DNA of 64,000 bases from Aciduricibacillus chroicocephali (GCF_030762805.1 NZ_CP129113.1:2556001-2620000); one strand, 5' to 3'. Shown: positions 20,041 through 29,933, counted from the stretch's first letter. The notes: a model not told the origin generated them from the letters alone. Program-made: numbers and translations.

Positions 20041-21586
20041 CTTCATGCTGGGAGTCGATATTGGTACGACGAGCACGAAAGCGGTCCTCTTTAATGAGAA
20101 GGGCGATGTCATCCAGAAGGAAAATGTCGGCTATCCGCACTACACACCAGATGCTTCGACTGCTGTACAGAACCCGGACGAAATCTTTCAGGCTGTCCTT
20201 CAGTCAATCACCAATATTATGAAAAACCACTTGGACAAGAAACTGCTATTCATCTCATTCAGCAGTGCCATGCACAGCATCATGGCGATGGATGAGCATG
20301 ACCGGCCGCTCACCCCATGCATTACTTGGGCGGACAACCGTAGTGCAGATTGGACGCGCAAAATCAAAGAAGAATTGAATGGCCATGAAGTTTACAAAAG
20401 AACGGGGACTCCGAACCACCCAATGTCCCCGTTATGCAAGATTGCCTGGATTTCCAATGACCTTCCAGAGATTGCGACCAACACCAAGAAGTACATAGGT
20501 ATCAAAGAATATATCTTCAAGCAATTCTTTGACCGGTATGTCATTGACCAATCTATTGCCTCGGCTACAGGCTTGATGAATTTGCATACACTCGACTGGG
20601 ACGAAGAAGCTCTGCAAATTGCTGGGATCAGTCCGGACCAACTTTCGGAACTTGTGCCAACTACTGCCGCTTTTACAAATTGCAATGAAACACTCGCAAG
20701 ACAAATCGGCATCGATCCTGCCACCCCGTTTGTCATTGGGGCAAGTGATGGCGTTCTATCCAATCTTGGCGTCAATGCAATCCGAGAAGGGGAGATTGCT
20801 GTCACGATCGGTACAAGCGGAGCAATTCGTACGATCATCGATAAGCCTCAGACAGACGAGAAAGGGCGGATTTTCTGCTATTGCTTAACAGAGAACCATT
20901 GGGTCATCGGCGGACCAGTGAACAGCGGGGGAATGGTGTTCCGCTGGATTCGTGACGAACTGGCAGCTTCAGAAGTAGAAACAGCGAAGCGCCTTGGACT
21001 CGATCCATATGACGTCCTTACTAAAATCGCTGAACGTGTACGCCCCGGCTCTGACGGCTTGCTATTCCACCCTTATATGGCTGGAGAACGTGCGCCTTTA
21101 TGGAACCCGGATGTACGCGGCTCATTCTTTGGTCTGACTTTCTCTCATAAGAAAGAACATATGGTACGCGCTGCTCTTGAAGGTGTTATTTACAACTTGT
21201 ACACAGTCTATGTGGCATTGATGGAGTGCATGGCTGGGCCGGTGAAACGCATTCAGGCGACTGGTGGATTTGCCAGATCTTCTGTATGGCGTCAGATGTT
21301 ATCTGATGTATTTGAATCTGAAGTTTCCATTCCGGAAAGCTACGAAAGTTCCTGCCTCGGTGCCTGCATCCTTGGCTTGTATGCCCTTGGCCATATCGAT
21401 TCATTTGAAGTTGCCGCTGACATGATTGGCGAGACACATACGCATGAACCGAACGAAATCGCTGTTCAAGAATATAACAAACTGCTGCCGATTTTCGTTC
21501 ATCTGACTGAGGCACTTGGGGATGATTATGCCCGTATCGCCCAGTATCAAAGACAATTGAAAAACATACCCGAGGGGGAAAGATAA
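20033..21586 (+). CDS. gntK: Gluconate kinase
   Basis: A 517-residue FGGY-family sugar kinase that phosphorylates gluconate to 6-phosphogluconate with ATP. Motifs are the N-terminal phosphate loop GVDIGTTSTKAVLFNEKG, the FGGY domain interface TPCITWADNRSADW, EVYKRTGTPNHPMSPLCKI, GASDGVLSNLGVNA, TIGTSGAIRT and, at the C terminus, ATGGFARSSVWRQMLSDVF. The ATG lies inside the end of gntR and its stop overlaps the gntP start (TAATG), giving strict translational coupling. Confidence 0.94.
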   Translation: MTNFMLGVDIGTTSTKAVLFNEKGDVIQKENVGYPHYTPDASTAVQNPDEIFQAVLQSITNIMKNHLDKKLLFISFSSAMHSIMAMDEHDRPLTPCITWADNRSADWTRKIKEELNGHEVYKRTGTPNHPMSPLCKIAWISNDLPEIATNTKKYIGIKEYIFKQFFDRYVIDQSIASATGLMNLHTLDWDEEALQIAGISPDQLSELVPTTAAFTNCNETLARQIGIDPATPFVIGASDGVLSNLGVNAIREGEIAVTIGTSGAIRTIIDKPQTDEKGRIFCYCLTENHWVIGGPVNSGGMVFRWIRDELAASEVETAKRLGLDPYDVLTKIAERVRPGSDGLLFHPYMAGERAPLWNPDVRGSFFGLTFSHKKEHMVRAALEGVIYNLYTVYVALMECMAGPVKRIQATGGFARSSVWRQMLSDVFESEVSIPESYESSCLGACILGLYALGHIDSFEVAADMIGETHTHEPNEIAVQEYNKLLPIFVHLTEALGDDYARIAQYQRQLKNIPEGER

Positions 21587-22932
21587 TGCCTTTACTTATC
21601 GTTGTGGTCGGAATCATACTTTTGCTCATTCTGATCATGGCACTCAAATTGAATACATTCATATCTTTGCTTATTGTTTCATTCGTTGTGGCACTCATGC
21701 TTGGCATGCCACTGGAGAACATTGTAAAAACTGTTGAAACCGGACTCGGTGGAACACTCGGTCACTTGGCACTCATCTTTGGGCTTGGCGCCATGCTTGG
21801 TAAATTGATTGCTGACTCAGGCGGTGCCCAGCGCATTGCCATGACTCTTGTTAATAAATTCGGCGAGAAGCGCATCCAGTGGGCTGTTGTTGTAGCATCC
21901 TTCATAATCGGCATCGCGCTGTTCTTTGAAGTTGGTCTCGTCCTGCTCATCCCGATTGTTTTCGCAATCGCACGTGAGCTGAAAGTATCCGTTCTATTCC
22001 TTGGGATTCCGATGGCGACAGCACTCTCCGTAACGCATGGCTTCCTGCCGCCACATCCAGGACCTACAGTTATCGCTGGAGAATACGGCGCAAATATTGG
22101 AGAAGTGTTGCTATATGGCTTTATTATTGCCATTCCAACTGTAATCATTGCTGGTCCGTTATTTACAAAGCTTGCGAGAAAGCTCGTTCCGGACTCGTTT
22201 ACAAGAGTTGGCAATATCGCTTCACTTGGTGAACAAAAAACGTTCAAAATTGAGGATACTCCTGGATTTGGAATCAGTGTCTTCACTGCAATGTTGCCAG
22301 TCATCCTTATGGCAATCGCAACAATTATCTCATTGATGCAGAAAACTATGAATTTCCACGAAGGGCATTTTATCAAAATAGTAGAATTCATCGGTGATGC
22401 TTCAACAGCAATGATCATATCCCTGCTCGTCGCGGTGTATACAATGGGTATCAGAAGAAACATCCCAATGCAAAATATTATGGATTCATGCTCGACAGCA
22501 ATTGCCAACATCGGCATGATGCTTCTAATCATCGGTGGAGGCGGCGCGTTCAAGCAAGTATTGATTGATGGCGGTGTCGGCGATTATGTCGCCAAACTGT
22601 TTGAAGGAAGCTCGATGTCACCAATACTGCTTGCCTGGCTCATCGCAGCGATCCTGCGTATCTCACTCGGTTCTGCGACGGTAGCAGCTCTCACGACAGC
22701 TGGCCTTGTCATCCCGCTTCTCGGGCAAACGGATGTGAATCTCGCTCTCGTCGTTCTGGCAACAGGAGCCGGCAGCTTGATCGCATCACACGTAAACGAT
22801 GCTGGTTTCTGGATGTTCAAAGAATACTTCAATCTCAGTATGAAAGAGACGTTCGCTACATGGACATTGCTGGAGACGATCATTTCCGTCTGCGGGCTCG
22901 TATTCGTCCTGTTCATCAGCCTGTTCGTCTAA
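21586..22932 (+). CDS. gntP: Gluconate permease
   Basis: A 448-residue GntP-family gluconate:H+ symporter with about 12-14 predicted membrane helices. Family landmarks are EVGLVLLIPIVFAIARELKVS, THGFLPPHPGPT, IGGGGAFKQVLIDGGVG and SATVAALTTAGLV, and near the end GSLIASHVNDAGFWMFKEYF. It delivers gluconate to GntK, with which it is translationally coupled. The antisense 263-codon frame over this gene is a shadow. Confidence 0.94.
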   Translation: MPLLIVVVGIILLLILIMALKLNTFISLLIVSFVVALMLGMPLENIVKTVETGLGGTLGHLALIFGLGAMLGKLIADSGGAQRIAMTLVNKFGEKRIQWAVVVASFIIGIALFFEVGLVLLIPIVFAIARELKVSVLFLGIPMATALSVTHGFLPPHPGPTVIAGEYGANIGEVLLYGFIIAIPTVIIAGPLFTKLARKLVPDSFTRVGNIASLGEQKTFKIEDTPGFGISVFTAMLPVILMAIATIISLMQKTMNFHEGHFIKIVEFIGDASTAMIISLLVAVYTMGIRRNIPMQNIMDSCSTAIANIGMMLLIIGGGGAFKQVLIDGGVGDYVAKLFEGSSMSPILLAWLIAAILRISLGSATVAALTTAGLVIPLLGQTDVNLALVVLATGAGSLIASHVNDAGFWMFKEYFNLSMKETFATWTLLETIISVCGLVFVLFISLFV

Positions 22933-22958
22933 GTTTTTTATAAGAAGGAGATGAAAAC

Positions 22959-24359
22959 ATGCCGAATACAATCGGTGTAATTGGACTCGGTGTCATGGGA
23001 AGCAATATTGCACTTAACATGGCTTCTAAAGGCGAGAAAGTCGCGGTTTACAACTATACGCGAGACCTGACAGACAAGCTTATGAACCAAGCCGGTGAAG
23101 CTGCACTCGAACCTTATTATGATGTGGAAAGGTTCGTCCAGTCTCTTGAAAAGCCGCGTAAAGTCTTCCTCATGGTAACAGCTGGTGCTCCGATTGATTC
23201 TGTAATCGAGTCGCTCACACCATATCTGGAATCTGGTGATATTATCATGGATGGCGGCAACTCTCATTATGAAGATACAGAGCGTCGGTACAATGACCTT
23301 CAGACAAAAGGAATCGGCTATCTAGGCATTGGTGTTTCCGGCGGTGCTGAAGGTGCCTTGCACGGGCCCGCCATCATGCCGGGTGGAGACAAGGAAGATT
23401 ATGAAAAAGCCGCTCCTATTCTAACGAAAATTGCAGCCCAAGTCGACGGCATACCTTGCTGTACGTACATCGGTCCTGAAGGCTCCGGCCACTTTGTCAA
23501 AATGGTTCATAACGGAATTGAATACGCTGATATGCAGCTTATCGCTGAAGCCTATACGTTCCTTCGTCAAAGACTTTCACTTCCGGTTGAGGAGATTGCT
23601 AATATCTTTGGAACTTGGAACGAAGGCGAGCTGCAGAGCTATCTAATTGAGATCACAGAGAACATTCTGCGCAAGAAAGATGAAGAAACCGGCAAACCGC
23701 TAATCGACTTCATTCTGGACAAAGCTGGACAGAAAGGTACCGGCAAATGGACAAGCCTCCAGGCAATCGATAATGGCATTGCCAACTCGATCATTACTGA
23801 GGCCCTATTCGCCCGCTACATTTCTGCTTTAAAAGATCAACGGGTAAAAGCCTCTTCCATCTTGAACGGACCTGATAGCGCTGTAGAGCCACTCGATAAG
23901 AAGGCGTGGATTGAATACGTACGCCAGGCACTCTACATGGGTAAAATCTGCGCCTATGCACAAGGATTCACTCAGTACAAAGCGACATCGGAGCTTCATA
24001 ACTGGAATCTTCCACTCAAGGAAATTGCTCTTATTTTCCGTGGCGGCTGCATTATCCGTGCTCAGTTCCTGAATACGATCAGTGCGATTTACGAAGAGAA
24101 TCCTAACCTTGATAATCTACTGATTGCCCCGTACTTTGCGGAGAAAACACGAGAATATCAAAAAGGTTTGCGCGAAGTAGTCTGTGAAGCAGTCCAGACG
24201 GGAATCCCATTCCCATCATTAAGCACAGCGCTCACTTATTACGACAGTTATCGTACAGCCAATTCAAGTGCAAGCTTACTGCAAGCACAGCGCGATTACT
24301 TTGGTGCTCACACATACGAACGGAATGACCGTGAAGGCGTGTTCCATACAGACTGGTAA
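22959..24359 (+). CDS. gntZ: 6-phosphogluconate dehydrogenase, GntZ type
   Basis: A 466-residue decarboxylating 6-phosphogluconate dehydrogenase giving ribulose 5-phosphate, CO2 and reduced cofactor. Motifs are the Rossmann GVIGLGVMGSNIALNM, MDGGNSHYEDTERR, GVSGGAEGALHGPAIMPGG, KMVHNGIEYADMQLIAE and GQKGTGKWTS. After the second beta strand the sequence is NYTRDL instead of the NRT typical of NADP-dependent Gnd, as in GntZ, so NAD use is likely (inference). It ends the gnt operon; AAGGAG is 8 bp upstream of the ATG and a strong terminator follows. Confidence 0.93.
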   Translation: MPNTIGVIGLGVMGSNIALNMASKGEKVAVYNYTRDLTDKLMNQAGEAALEPYYDVERFVQSLEKPRKVFLMVTAGAPIDSVIESLTPYLESGDIIMDGGNSHYEDTERRYNDLQTKGIGYLGIGVSGGAEGALHGPAIMPGGDKEDYEKAAPILTKIAAQVDGIPCCTYIGPEGSGHFVKMVHNGIEYADMQLIAEAYTFLRQRLSLPVEEIANIFGTWNEGELQSYLIEITENILRKKDEETGKPLIDFILDKAGQKGTGKWTSLQAIDNGIANSIITEALFARYISALKDQRVKASSILNGPDSAVEPLDKKAWIEYVRQALYMGKICAYAQGFTQYKATSELHNWNLPLKEIALIFRGGCIIRAQFLNTISAIYEENPNLDNLLIAPYFAEKTREYQKGLREVVCEAVQTGIPFPSLSTALTYYDSYRTANSSASLLQAQRDYFGAHTYERNDREGVFHTDW

Positions 24360-24361
24360 AA

Positions 24362-24410
24362 TGAAAAAGGCCCGGGAGGCAGAGTAATCACTGCATCCTG
24401 GGCCTTTTCA
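24362..24410 (+). terminator. Terminator of the gnt operon
   Basis: GAAAAAGGCCCGGGA pairs with TCCTGGGCCTTTTC, loop about 17 nt, ending in TTTTC. Confidence 0.88.
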
Positions 24411-24463
24411 TATTATAATCCTAGTATGTTCTGAATTCGCTTTCATCGAAAGAGGTGAAAATC

Positions 24464-24628
24464 ATGCATACAAAGAAGTACCTGATTCTTCTCGTTCCTA
24501 CAGTGCTGATTGGCTTGGTATTGCTATTCTTTCTTCCAGAGAGTCAACGTTCATATGTCCTGTTTGTCCCTTTAATATTCTGGATTGTGTATTATGCCTG
24601 GATTTATGTCGAGAAAAGGAAACATTGA
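24464..24628 (+). CDS. Small two-helix membrane protein, 54 residues
   Basis: A short gene starting MHTKKYLILLVPTVLIG and ending YVEKRKH, with GAAAGAGGTGA 7 bp before the ATG. Two hydrophobic segments (about 6-24 and 31-48) are joined by a short polar PESQRS turn, and the ends are basic, fitting an N-in/C-in hairpin in the membrane. It resembles no family I can name. It lies between the gnt terminator and the TetR gene and shows no terminator of its own. Confidence 0.6.
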   Translation: MHTKKYLILLVPTVLIGLVLLFFLPESQRSYVLFVPLIFWIVYYAWIYVEKRKH

Positions 24629-24755
24629 AATAGATAACATTGTATCGTTTGAGTGGTTATACGAGAAATGCAATCTCTAGCAGAATTTATAAATGATGAT
24701 GTGATGGATGGTAATTAAAAAACACTTACATCACATCTATTTTTTCTGCTATAGT

Positions 24756-24774
24756 TATACAGACCAGTCGGTAT
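24756..24774 (+). promoter_or_regulatory. Putative TetR (LmrA/YxaF-type) operator
   Basis: TATACAGACCAGTCGGTAT lies just after a TATAGT -10 box (24750-24755) and about 20 bp before the regulator start. It resembles the LmrA/YxaF box of B. subtilis (imperfect palindrome around GACC/GGTC). This position would let the regulator repress itself and the transporter. Confidence 0.55.
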
Positions 24775-24792
24775 GGAAAGGAGAATACAGTA

Positions 24793-25350
24793 TTGGATAC
24801 GAAAGCGCTACTCATTGAAGAGGCAAAAAATCTCTTTCAGCAAAAGGGTTATAAAGGTGTCGGACTCAATGAGATATTAAAAGAATGCGAAATTACGAAA
24901 GGGGCACTTTACCATCACTTTCCTAATGGTAAAGAGGAACTGCTAATCTCTTGTTTGCAATCCATGCAAGAGGAGATCACGACAGATATTGATATGATTT
25001 TTCAACAGCACTCTTCTACGCTCACCGCAACAAAGACCTTAGTGGATAAGCTAACAGCCGAACTCGATTCAGGGAACAAAATTGCAGGCTATACTTTTAG
25101 CAGTATTGTCAGTGAGATCAGCTCTTTAAGCGAGCCTGTACGTAATGCATGCACTGCACTTTATGAAGAGATTCAAAAAATCTATTTTAAAAAACTGCTG
25201 AATGACGGTTATCCGGAAGAAGAAGCAGCATCTTTGTCACTTTTCATGACAGTTTCTATCGAAGGTGCAATGACATTATGTCTCGCTAAAGATTCAACAT
25301 TACCACTCAGCAATATCAACGCTATTTTACCCAGACTATTAAAGGACTGA
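24793..25350 (+). CDS. TetR-family repressor, LmrA/YxaF type
   Basis: A 185-residue TetR repressor with a TTG start preceded by GAAAGGAG. The helix-turn-helix occupies about 5-50 (IEEAKNLFQQKGYKGVGLNEILKECEITKGALYHHFPNGKEEL), with the KGxLYxHFPxGKEEL pattern characteristic of the LmrA/YxaF subgroup. The C-terminal ligand domain (about 80-180) includes FSSIVSEISSLSEPVR and SIEGAMTLCLA. It is 8 bp upstream of the MFS transporter and has an operator-like repeat in its promoter, so drug-induced derepression of the pair is likely. The inducer is unknown. Confidence 0.87.
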   Translation: MDTKALLIEEAKNLFQQKGYKGVGLNEILKECEITKGALYHHFPNGKEELLISCLQSMQEEITTDIDMIFQQHSSTLTATKTLVDKLTAELDSGNKIAGYTFSSIVSEISSLSEPVRNACTALYEEIQKIYFKKLLNDGYPEEEAASLSLFMTVSIEGAMTLCLAKDSTLPLSNINAILPRLLKD

Positions 25351-25358
25351 TACAAAAC

Positions 25359-26771
25359 GTGACTAGACAATTCAAAACTGGCCCGATTATGACCGCGCTT
25401 CTCATAGCTGGGTTTGTCGGACTTTTCAGTGAAACAGCTCTTAACATTGCCCTTGGTAAACTAGGGAATATTTTTAATGTCAGCCCAACAACAATACAAT
25501 GGCTCGCTACTGGCTACTTTCTTACGCTTGGAATACTTGTGCCCGTAACTGGTATACTCATGAAGAAATTTACAACCCGTCAGATGTTCCTGACTTCCCT
25601 TATCCTATCTATTATTGGTACAACACTTGCAGCGCTCGCTCCAGCATTCGGTATTTTGCTTGCTGCCCGAGTCATCCAGGCAGCTGGACTCGCAATCGTT
25701 CTACCTCTCACACAAAATGTTATCTTCACCATCTTCCCGCCAGAGAAGCGAGGTGGCGCAATGGGAATTATGGGACTCGTCATCCTGGCAGGTCCTGCAT
25801 TCGGCCCTACTCTGGCAGGCCTTATACTCGACACCATGTCTTGGCACTGGATTTTCTGGACCACAATGCCTTTCCTGCTTTTCTCGCTAGTATTCGGTTC
25901 TTTCTTCATTCCGAATGTCAATGAAACGAGAGATATCTCCATTGATTTCCTTTCCGTTGCATTGTCAACAATCGGTTTCGGCAGTGTTGTTTTCGGATTC
26001 AGTAGTGGCGGTGAAAGAGGCTGGACTGATCCCTTTGTTATCACCTCCATTATCGTAGGTATCCTCGGGCTCGTTCTATTCGCAATCCGCCAAAAAATGA
26101 TGGAGTCTCCTATACTGAACTTGCATGCTTTCCGGTTCAAGCAATTTTCCCTTGGGCTAACCATGAATATCATTACATTCCTGAGCATGCTCTCGATGCT
26201 AGTCCTTTTGCCAATGTTCATGCAGCTGTCACTCAAAGTATCGCCATTCGTAACGGGCCTAACTCTGCTCCCCGGCAGTATATTGTCCTGCTTGCTTGCA
26301 CCTGTTATTGGGAAAATGTTTGATAAATATGGACCCCGTGTCCTTATTACACCAGGTACAATTCTAGTCGTCGTCGGGTATGTCCTCTATTCTCAATATG
26401 GCACTGGCACCGCAATCTGGATGATAGTCATGACTCATATCATTATGAATATTGGCATTGGTATGGTCCTGCCATCAGTGCAAACGAACACTTTGAATGC
26501 CTTGCCAAAACAGTACTATCCGGACGGTATTGCCATCACACAAACTTCTCAGCAAGTCTCTGGTGCAGTCGGTATTGCCGTCATGGTCTCCATCTTTGCT
26601 TCCCAGCAAGCCTCCTCTCTTTCTAATGGGGCATCGCTTTCGGTAGCAACAGCTGATGGCGTTGCATTCGCATTTGCACTCAGTCTCGGTTTGTCCATTT
26701 TGAATATCGTGCTTTCACTATTTTTGAGAGATACACAGCAAACTGTCCAAACGGAAAAACGAGCAGGATGA
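25359..26771 (+). CDS. MFS drug efflux transporter, DHA2 (LmrB-like)
   Basis: A 470-residue, 14-helix major-facilitator multidrug exporter with a GTG start and AAAGGA upstream. Motifs are GLFSETALNIALGKLGNIF, IQWLATGYFLTLGILVPVTG (helix 2), the loop 2-3 stretch KKFTTRQMFLTSL, motif C-like GLVILAGPAFGPTLAG and, in the second half, VLPSVQTNTLNALP. The N-terminal pattern and the TetR partner match lmrA-lmrB of B. subtilis (lincomycin and puromycin resistance). Actual substrates here are unproven. Confidence 0.9.
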   Translation: MTRQFKTGPIMTALLIAGFVGLFSETALNIALGKLGNIFNVSPTTIQWLATGYFLTLGILVPVTGILMKKFTTRQMFLTSLILSIIGTTLAALAPAFGILLAARVIQAAGLAIVLPLTQNVIFTIFPPEKRGGAMGIMGLVILAGPAFGPTLAGLILDTMSWHWIFWTTMPFLLFSLVFGSFFIPNVNETRDISIDFLSVALSTIGFGSVVFGFSSGGERGWTDPFVITSIIVGILGLVLFAIRQKMMESPILNLHAFRFKQFSLGLTMNIITFLSMLSMLVLLPMFMQLSLKVSPFVTGLTLLPGSILSCLLAPVIGKMFDKYGPRVLITPGTILVVVGYVLYSQYGTGTAIWMIVMTHIIMNIGIGMVLPSVQTNTLNALPKQYYPDGIAITQTSQQVSGAVGIAVMVSIFASQQASSLSNGASLSVATADGVAFAFALSLGLSILNIVLSLFLRDTQQTVQTEKRAG

Positions 26772-26823
26772 AAAAACCCTGTACCAGATCGACTCAGAAT
26801 CGCTCAGGTACAGGGGTTTTTTC
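26772..26823. terminator. Bidirectional terminator
   Basis: AAAAAACCCTGTACC pairs with GGTACAGGGGTTTTTT around a loop of about 20 nt. It serves the MFS gene and, on the minus strand, overlaps the end of the convergent GGDEF gene. Confidence 0.88.
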
Positions 26824-28404
26824 TATATTCTTATTCATCTCTTCAGCAGGGTCATAATGCCAAATGGTATTATCGACAGCTAGAAAAACAGCATTTCTTC
26901 CGCCAGCCTTTACAGCATACAATGCCTGGTCTGCCTTTCGTAGAAGCTCCTTCATTGTAGAAGTTTGCCCATCCAACGCAGCGACTCCAAAGCTTGCTGT
27001 AAGTCTGATGATTAAGTCATCCATCTCGAGTGGACTGCTTTCGATTGCTTTACGAAGCAATTCCGCATACTTGGAGGCCTCTTCCAAATCCGTTCCCGGC
27101 AGGCTGACAACAAACTCTTCTCCTCCATATCGCCCGAAAATCATATCCGGCGTAAGCTCAGAACGTATCGTTTCTACAATATGGATCAGTGCTTCGTCTC
27201 CCTTTTCATGTCCATACGTGTCATTAATATCCTTGAAATGATCGATATCGAACAGAATGCAAGAAAAATTCCCGCCATTTTCCTTAATAAGGTTAAGCTG
27301 TGTCTCACTCTTCTTCAACAGATATGCACGATTGGAGATGTTCGTGAGCACATCCGTATAGGCTAGTCTCTTTAACTCCTCTTCCATCAGCTTCTGTGTT
27401 GTGATATCACGCATTGTAATTGTCTTGCCGACATAGTGCTTATTTTGAAAAAGCGGCACGATGAGTACCTGGAAGTATTTACTAACAATCTGCTCATGCC
27501 ACTCAAAATTTTGGTGGACAGGTTCTGAATCCATCAGTTTATAAGAGCACCAATAGGAACGGAAATCATGCCCAATCGCCCCTTCTTCAAGATGCGTCAA
27601 TATATCGCAGGCAGACGTGTTAAAATCGACAATTCGGTTATTGGCATCTATTACAACGACACCATCAGGCATACTCTGGAATACACGTTCCTTCGCCAAA
27701 GGAACCAACTCAAACAGGCGAGACGAGAACATTCCCCAGAATACAAGCAGAGTGGAAACGCCAAGAGTTATTGGTATCGGTTCAATTGGATACCTTAATT
27801 GACCTGTCAAATACATAGTATAGACTGCCATTGGAAGGACAATAGCAATTACGAATAGAAAAATCTGTTTCCGATAAGTTTTTCTTATAGTAAGACCTCG
27901 CCAAACAAGAAGGCATAAAGCCACAATCATACAAGTTACTGAGTAAGCTGCATGCATCGCATACCAAGGCCCTGGTGTAAAGAGGAACAGAGATAAGATG
28001 TATGTCTTATCCATAGCAACAGTTCTATGCAATAAGTGATGATAGTTATTCGTCCAGCAAGCCAAGGTCGTCAAAAGCGGAACGACAAACAACAGCTGAT
28101 AAGAATTGCGGGATATTGACTGAAAAAGACCAAAATGACGAATGACCTGAATGAGTATAAGTGGTGGAATGAAAGGTAATGCGGCATATTGTACCTTGAT
28201 CCAAAACAGCATCTCCGGCATCTGATTACTAAGCAGTTCAAAAACATGGCCAACAGAATAAACCGCTATACAGCTGGATAGTATGATGAAAAACGTTGCC
28301 CCGTTAAATTTCTTTCGCATCAAGAAAACATATACTGCAAGAATAAAAGAAATGATACCCGACAAATCAATCATGATGAGATGGGGATACAATGGTGAGT
28401 TCAT
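26794..28404 (-). CDS. 7TM-PAS-GGDEF diguanylate cyclase
   Basis: A 536-residue membrane cyclase. About seven helices fill residues 1-220 (histidine-kinase-type 7TM sensor, with EMLFWIKVQYAALPFIPP). A PAS domain covers about 230-350 (SMPDGVVVIDANNRIVDFN) and GGDEF about 360-520 with GGEEF. The five-residue-upstream position reads TPDM, so there is no RxxD I-site. The start at 28404 is preferred because GGGAG is 9 bp upstream and it gives the same length as the clear paralogue at 32635-34248. About 25 Pro/Glu-rich residues follow the catalytic domain. No signal is known. Confidence 0.88.
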   Translation of the reverse strand: MNSPLYPHLIMIDLSGIISFILAVYVFLMRKKFNGATFFIILSSCIAVYSVGHVFELLSNQMPEMLFWIKVQYAALPFIPPLILIQVIRHFGLFQSISRNSYQLLFVVPLLTTLACWTNNYHHLLHRTVAMDKTYILSLFLFTPGPWYAMHAAYSVTCMIVALCLLVWRGLTIRKTYRKQIFLFVIAIVLPMAVYTMYLTGQLRYPIEPIPITLGVSTLLVFWGMFSSRLFELVPLAKERVFQSMPDGVVVIDANNRIVDFNTSACDILTHLEEGAIGHDFRSYWCSYKLMDSEPVHQNFEWHEQIVSKYFQVLIVPLFQNKHYVGKTITMRDITTQKLMEEELKRLAYTDVLTNISNRAYLLKKSETQLNLIKENGGNFSCILFDIDHFKDINDTYGHEKGDEALIHIVETIRSELTPDMIFGRYGGEEFVVSLPGTDLEEASKYAELLRKAIESSPLEMDDLIIRLTASFGVAALDGQTSTMKELLRKADQALYAVKAGGRNAVFLAVDNTIWHYDPAEEMNKNIEKTPVPERF

Positions 28405-28522
28405 AGTAACACTCCCGCAGTTCATATAGGTCTATTATAACACTTATTTAACAGTGTCATGACACTTATATGTGTCAAAAATTCATCAGAAGGTCATGTA
28501 ATTTCATCGAAAATATTATAGA

Positions 28523-28557
28523 AAAACGGACACATGGCATTCCCAGCCAAGTGTCCT
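28523..28557 (-). terminator. Terminator of the DUF4317 gene
   Basis: GGACACATGGC / GCCAAGTGTCC stem with one mismatch and a 7-nt loop, followed on the minus strand by GTTTTTC. Confidence 0.85.
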
Positions 28558-28564
28558 ATCCCTC

Positions 28565-29755
28565 TTAAATTCGCAACGTCTCTTCTTCTATCAGTTTAAA
28601 CCCTTCAATCATCGTATCTTCCTCTACCTCAATAAGCAGGCATCTCCTGCCATTGAAATTGATTTGACGGACGTATCTCAAATCCTGTGGGCTGATTGCA
28701 ATATCCGCTACCTTTGTTTTGATTTTAATCGACTTCGTATTGTAATTCGGTACAACGTTGCTCGCTTTCAGCTCATATTTCTCATCGTCAATAACAGTCT
28801 GAAATGCTGCTTGGACCTTCTCCGTATCAACATCGGCAATTCCGCTTGCTCTGAGCACCTTCTCCACTGTTCTCGAATCAAGTGTCTGTATTTGTTCCTC
28901 ATCGTCTTCTTCATCTTCCATCAGGCGATTGATTTCCTCATAGACATTTGAGATGGTCGGTGTATCCAGTTCATCTCCTGCCACTTGCTTTACAATCTCC
29001 TCAAACACAGCCTTGTCTTCCTGTGCTGTAATGATATCTGAGCCGTTCAGTACCTCTTCAATAAAATGGACATCTGGCTGATTAGGCTTGCCAGCGGCAT
29101 AGAGAACGTGATTCACGTCTGATGCACTATCCGTGAAAGAAGGATACAGGAAACCGCCAATTGGAGATGCCAGATTAATGATTGGATCCACAATGACATT
29201 TGACTTGAATGCCTTCTCTATATAATCAAAAGCAATCGCCTTCTTCGGCTCTTCAGTTACATTAAGACTGCAGAGGACGAATTTGTGGGTGAACACTTCA
29301 TCACGTTCCTCGATTTCTGCGTCGCCCCCGTGCTTCTTCGTCGGCTTGAAAAATTCTCCCCGGATGAACGTAACAACGAGGTCTTTGTCATACTGCCTGT
29401 CCTTGACCATCTTCTCTGCAAGGTCTAACATTGCTTCCTTCCAATCTTCCGCCTCATCCGCCTGCAGTCCTTCGAAAAGGAGATCCTGCGCGTGATTCTC
29501 AGTATAAGTATCCGGCTCACGCTCAAACTTCACATCGAACAGCTTCACATCCGGTTTTCCTGTCAGCACTTTTTTGAAGTTTGTCAAAAACAGTTCCTGC
29601 TGCTCCCGCTCCAGTACTTGAAAAGGTCGGATCTCCTCATGATAAATCTCACTGCTTTCTTTCCTAATGTATACATTGAATATATGTGAAATCGTTAGCA
29701 GATCATTATCCACCTTAAACTGCCTGCGAATTGCTGCAATATCCTTCTTGTTCAT
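28565..29755 (-). CDS. DUF4317 family protein
   Basis: A soluble acidic protein of 396 residues that begins MNKKDIAAIRRQFKVDNDLL, the hallmark of the DUF4317 family found in Firmicutes. There is a Glu/Asp-rich stretch at about 290-300 (EDEEDDEEQ) and an alternating beta-rich C terminus. No catalytic or membrane signature is visible. It is a single gene with its own terminator. The family has no established function that I know of. Confidence 0.82.
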   Translation of the reverse strand: MNKKDIAAIRRQFKVDNDLLTISHIFNVYIRKESSEIYHEEIRPFQVLEREQQELFLTNFKKVLTGKPDVKLFDVKFEREPDTYTENHAQDLLFEGLQADEAEDWKEAMLDLAEKMVKDRQYDKDLVVTFIRGEFFKPTKKHGGDAEIEERDEVFTHKFVLCSLNVTEEPKKAIAFDYIEKAFKSNVIVDPIINLASPIGGFLYPSFTDSASDVNHVLYAAGKPNQPDVHFIEEVLNGSDIITAQEDKAVFEEIVKQVAGDELDTPTISNVYEEINRLMEDEEDDEEQIQTLDSRTVEKVLRASGIADVDTEKVQAAFQTVIDDEKYELKASNVVPNYNTKSIKIKTKVADIAISPQDLRYVRQINFNGRRCLLIEVEEDTMIEGFKLIEEETLRI

Positions 29756-29933
29756 ATGTAAATCCTCTCCTTGGCCATTAACTCAGTTCTTTCTGTACTA
29801 CTAATTATACCAGCACTTGACGGAGAAACTTGTCGGAAACCGCTTATTCATTAATGAGGCATTTGCCGGTGCGAAAATAAAGAAAATGGAATAGATATGC
29901 ATTTTAGCATCAAAATATATAGGAGGTGATCAA

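Noticed and set aside
21762-22553. A 263-codon frame antisense to gntP
   Set aside because: The plus-strand gene has clear family motifs and operon context; the antisense frame is a composition shadow without a ribosome site.
25580-26236. A 218-codon frame antisense to the MFS transporter
   Set aside because: It has no family resemblance or ribosome site and lies wholly inside a well-supported gene.
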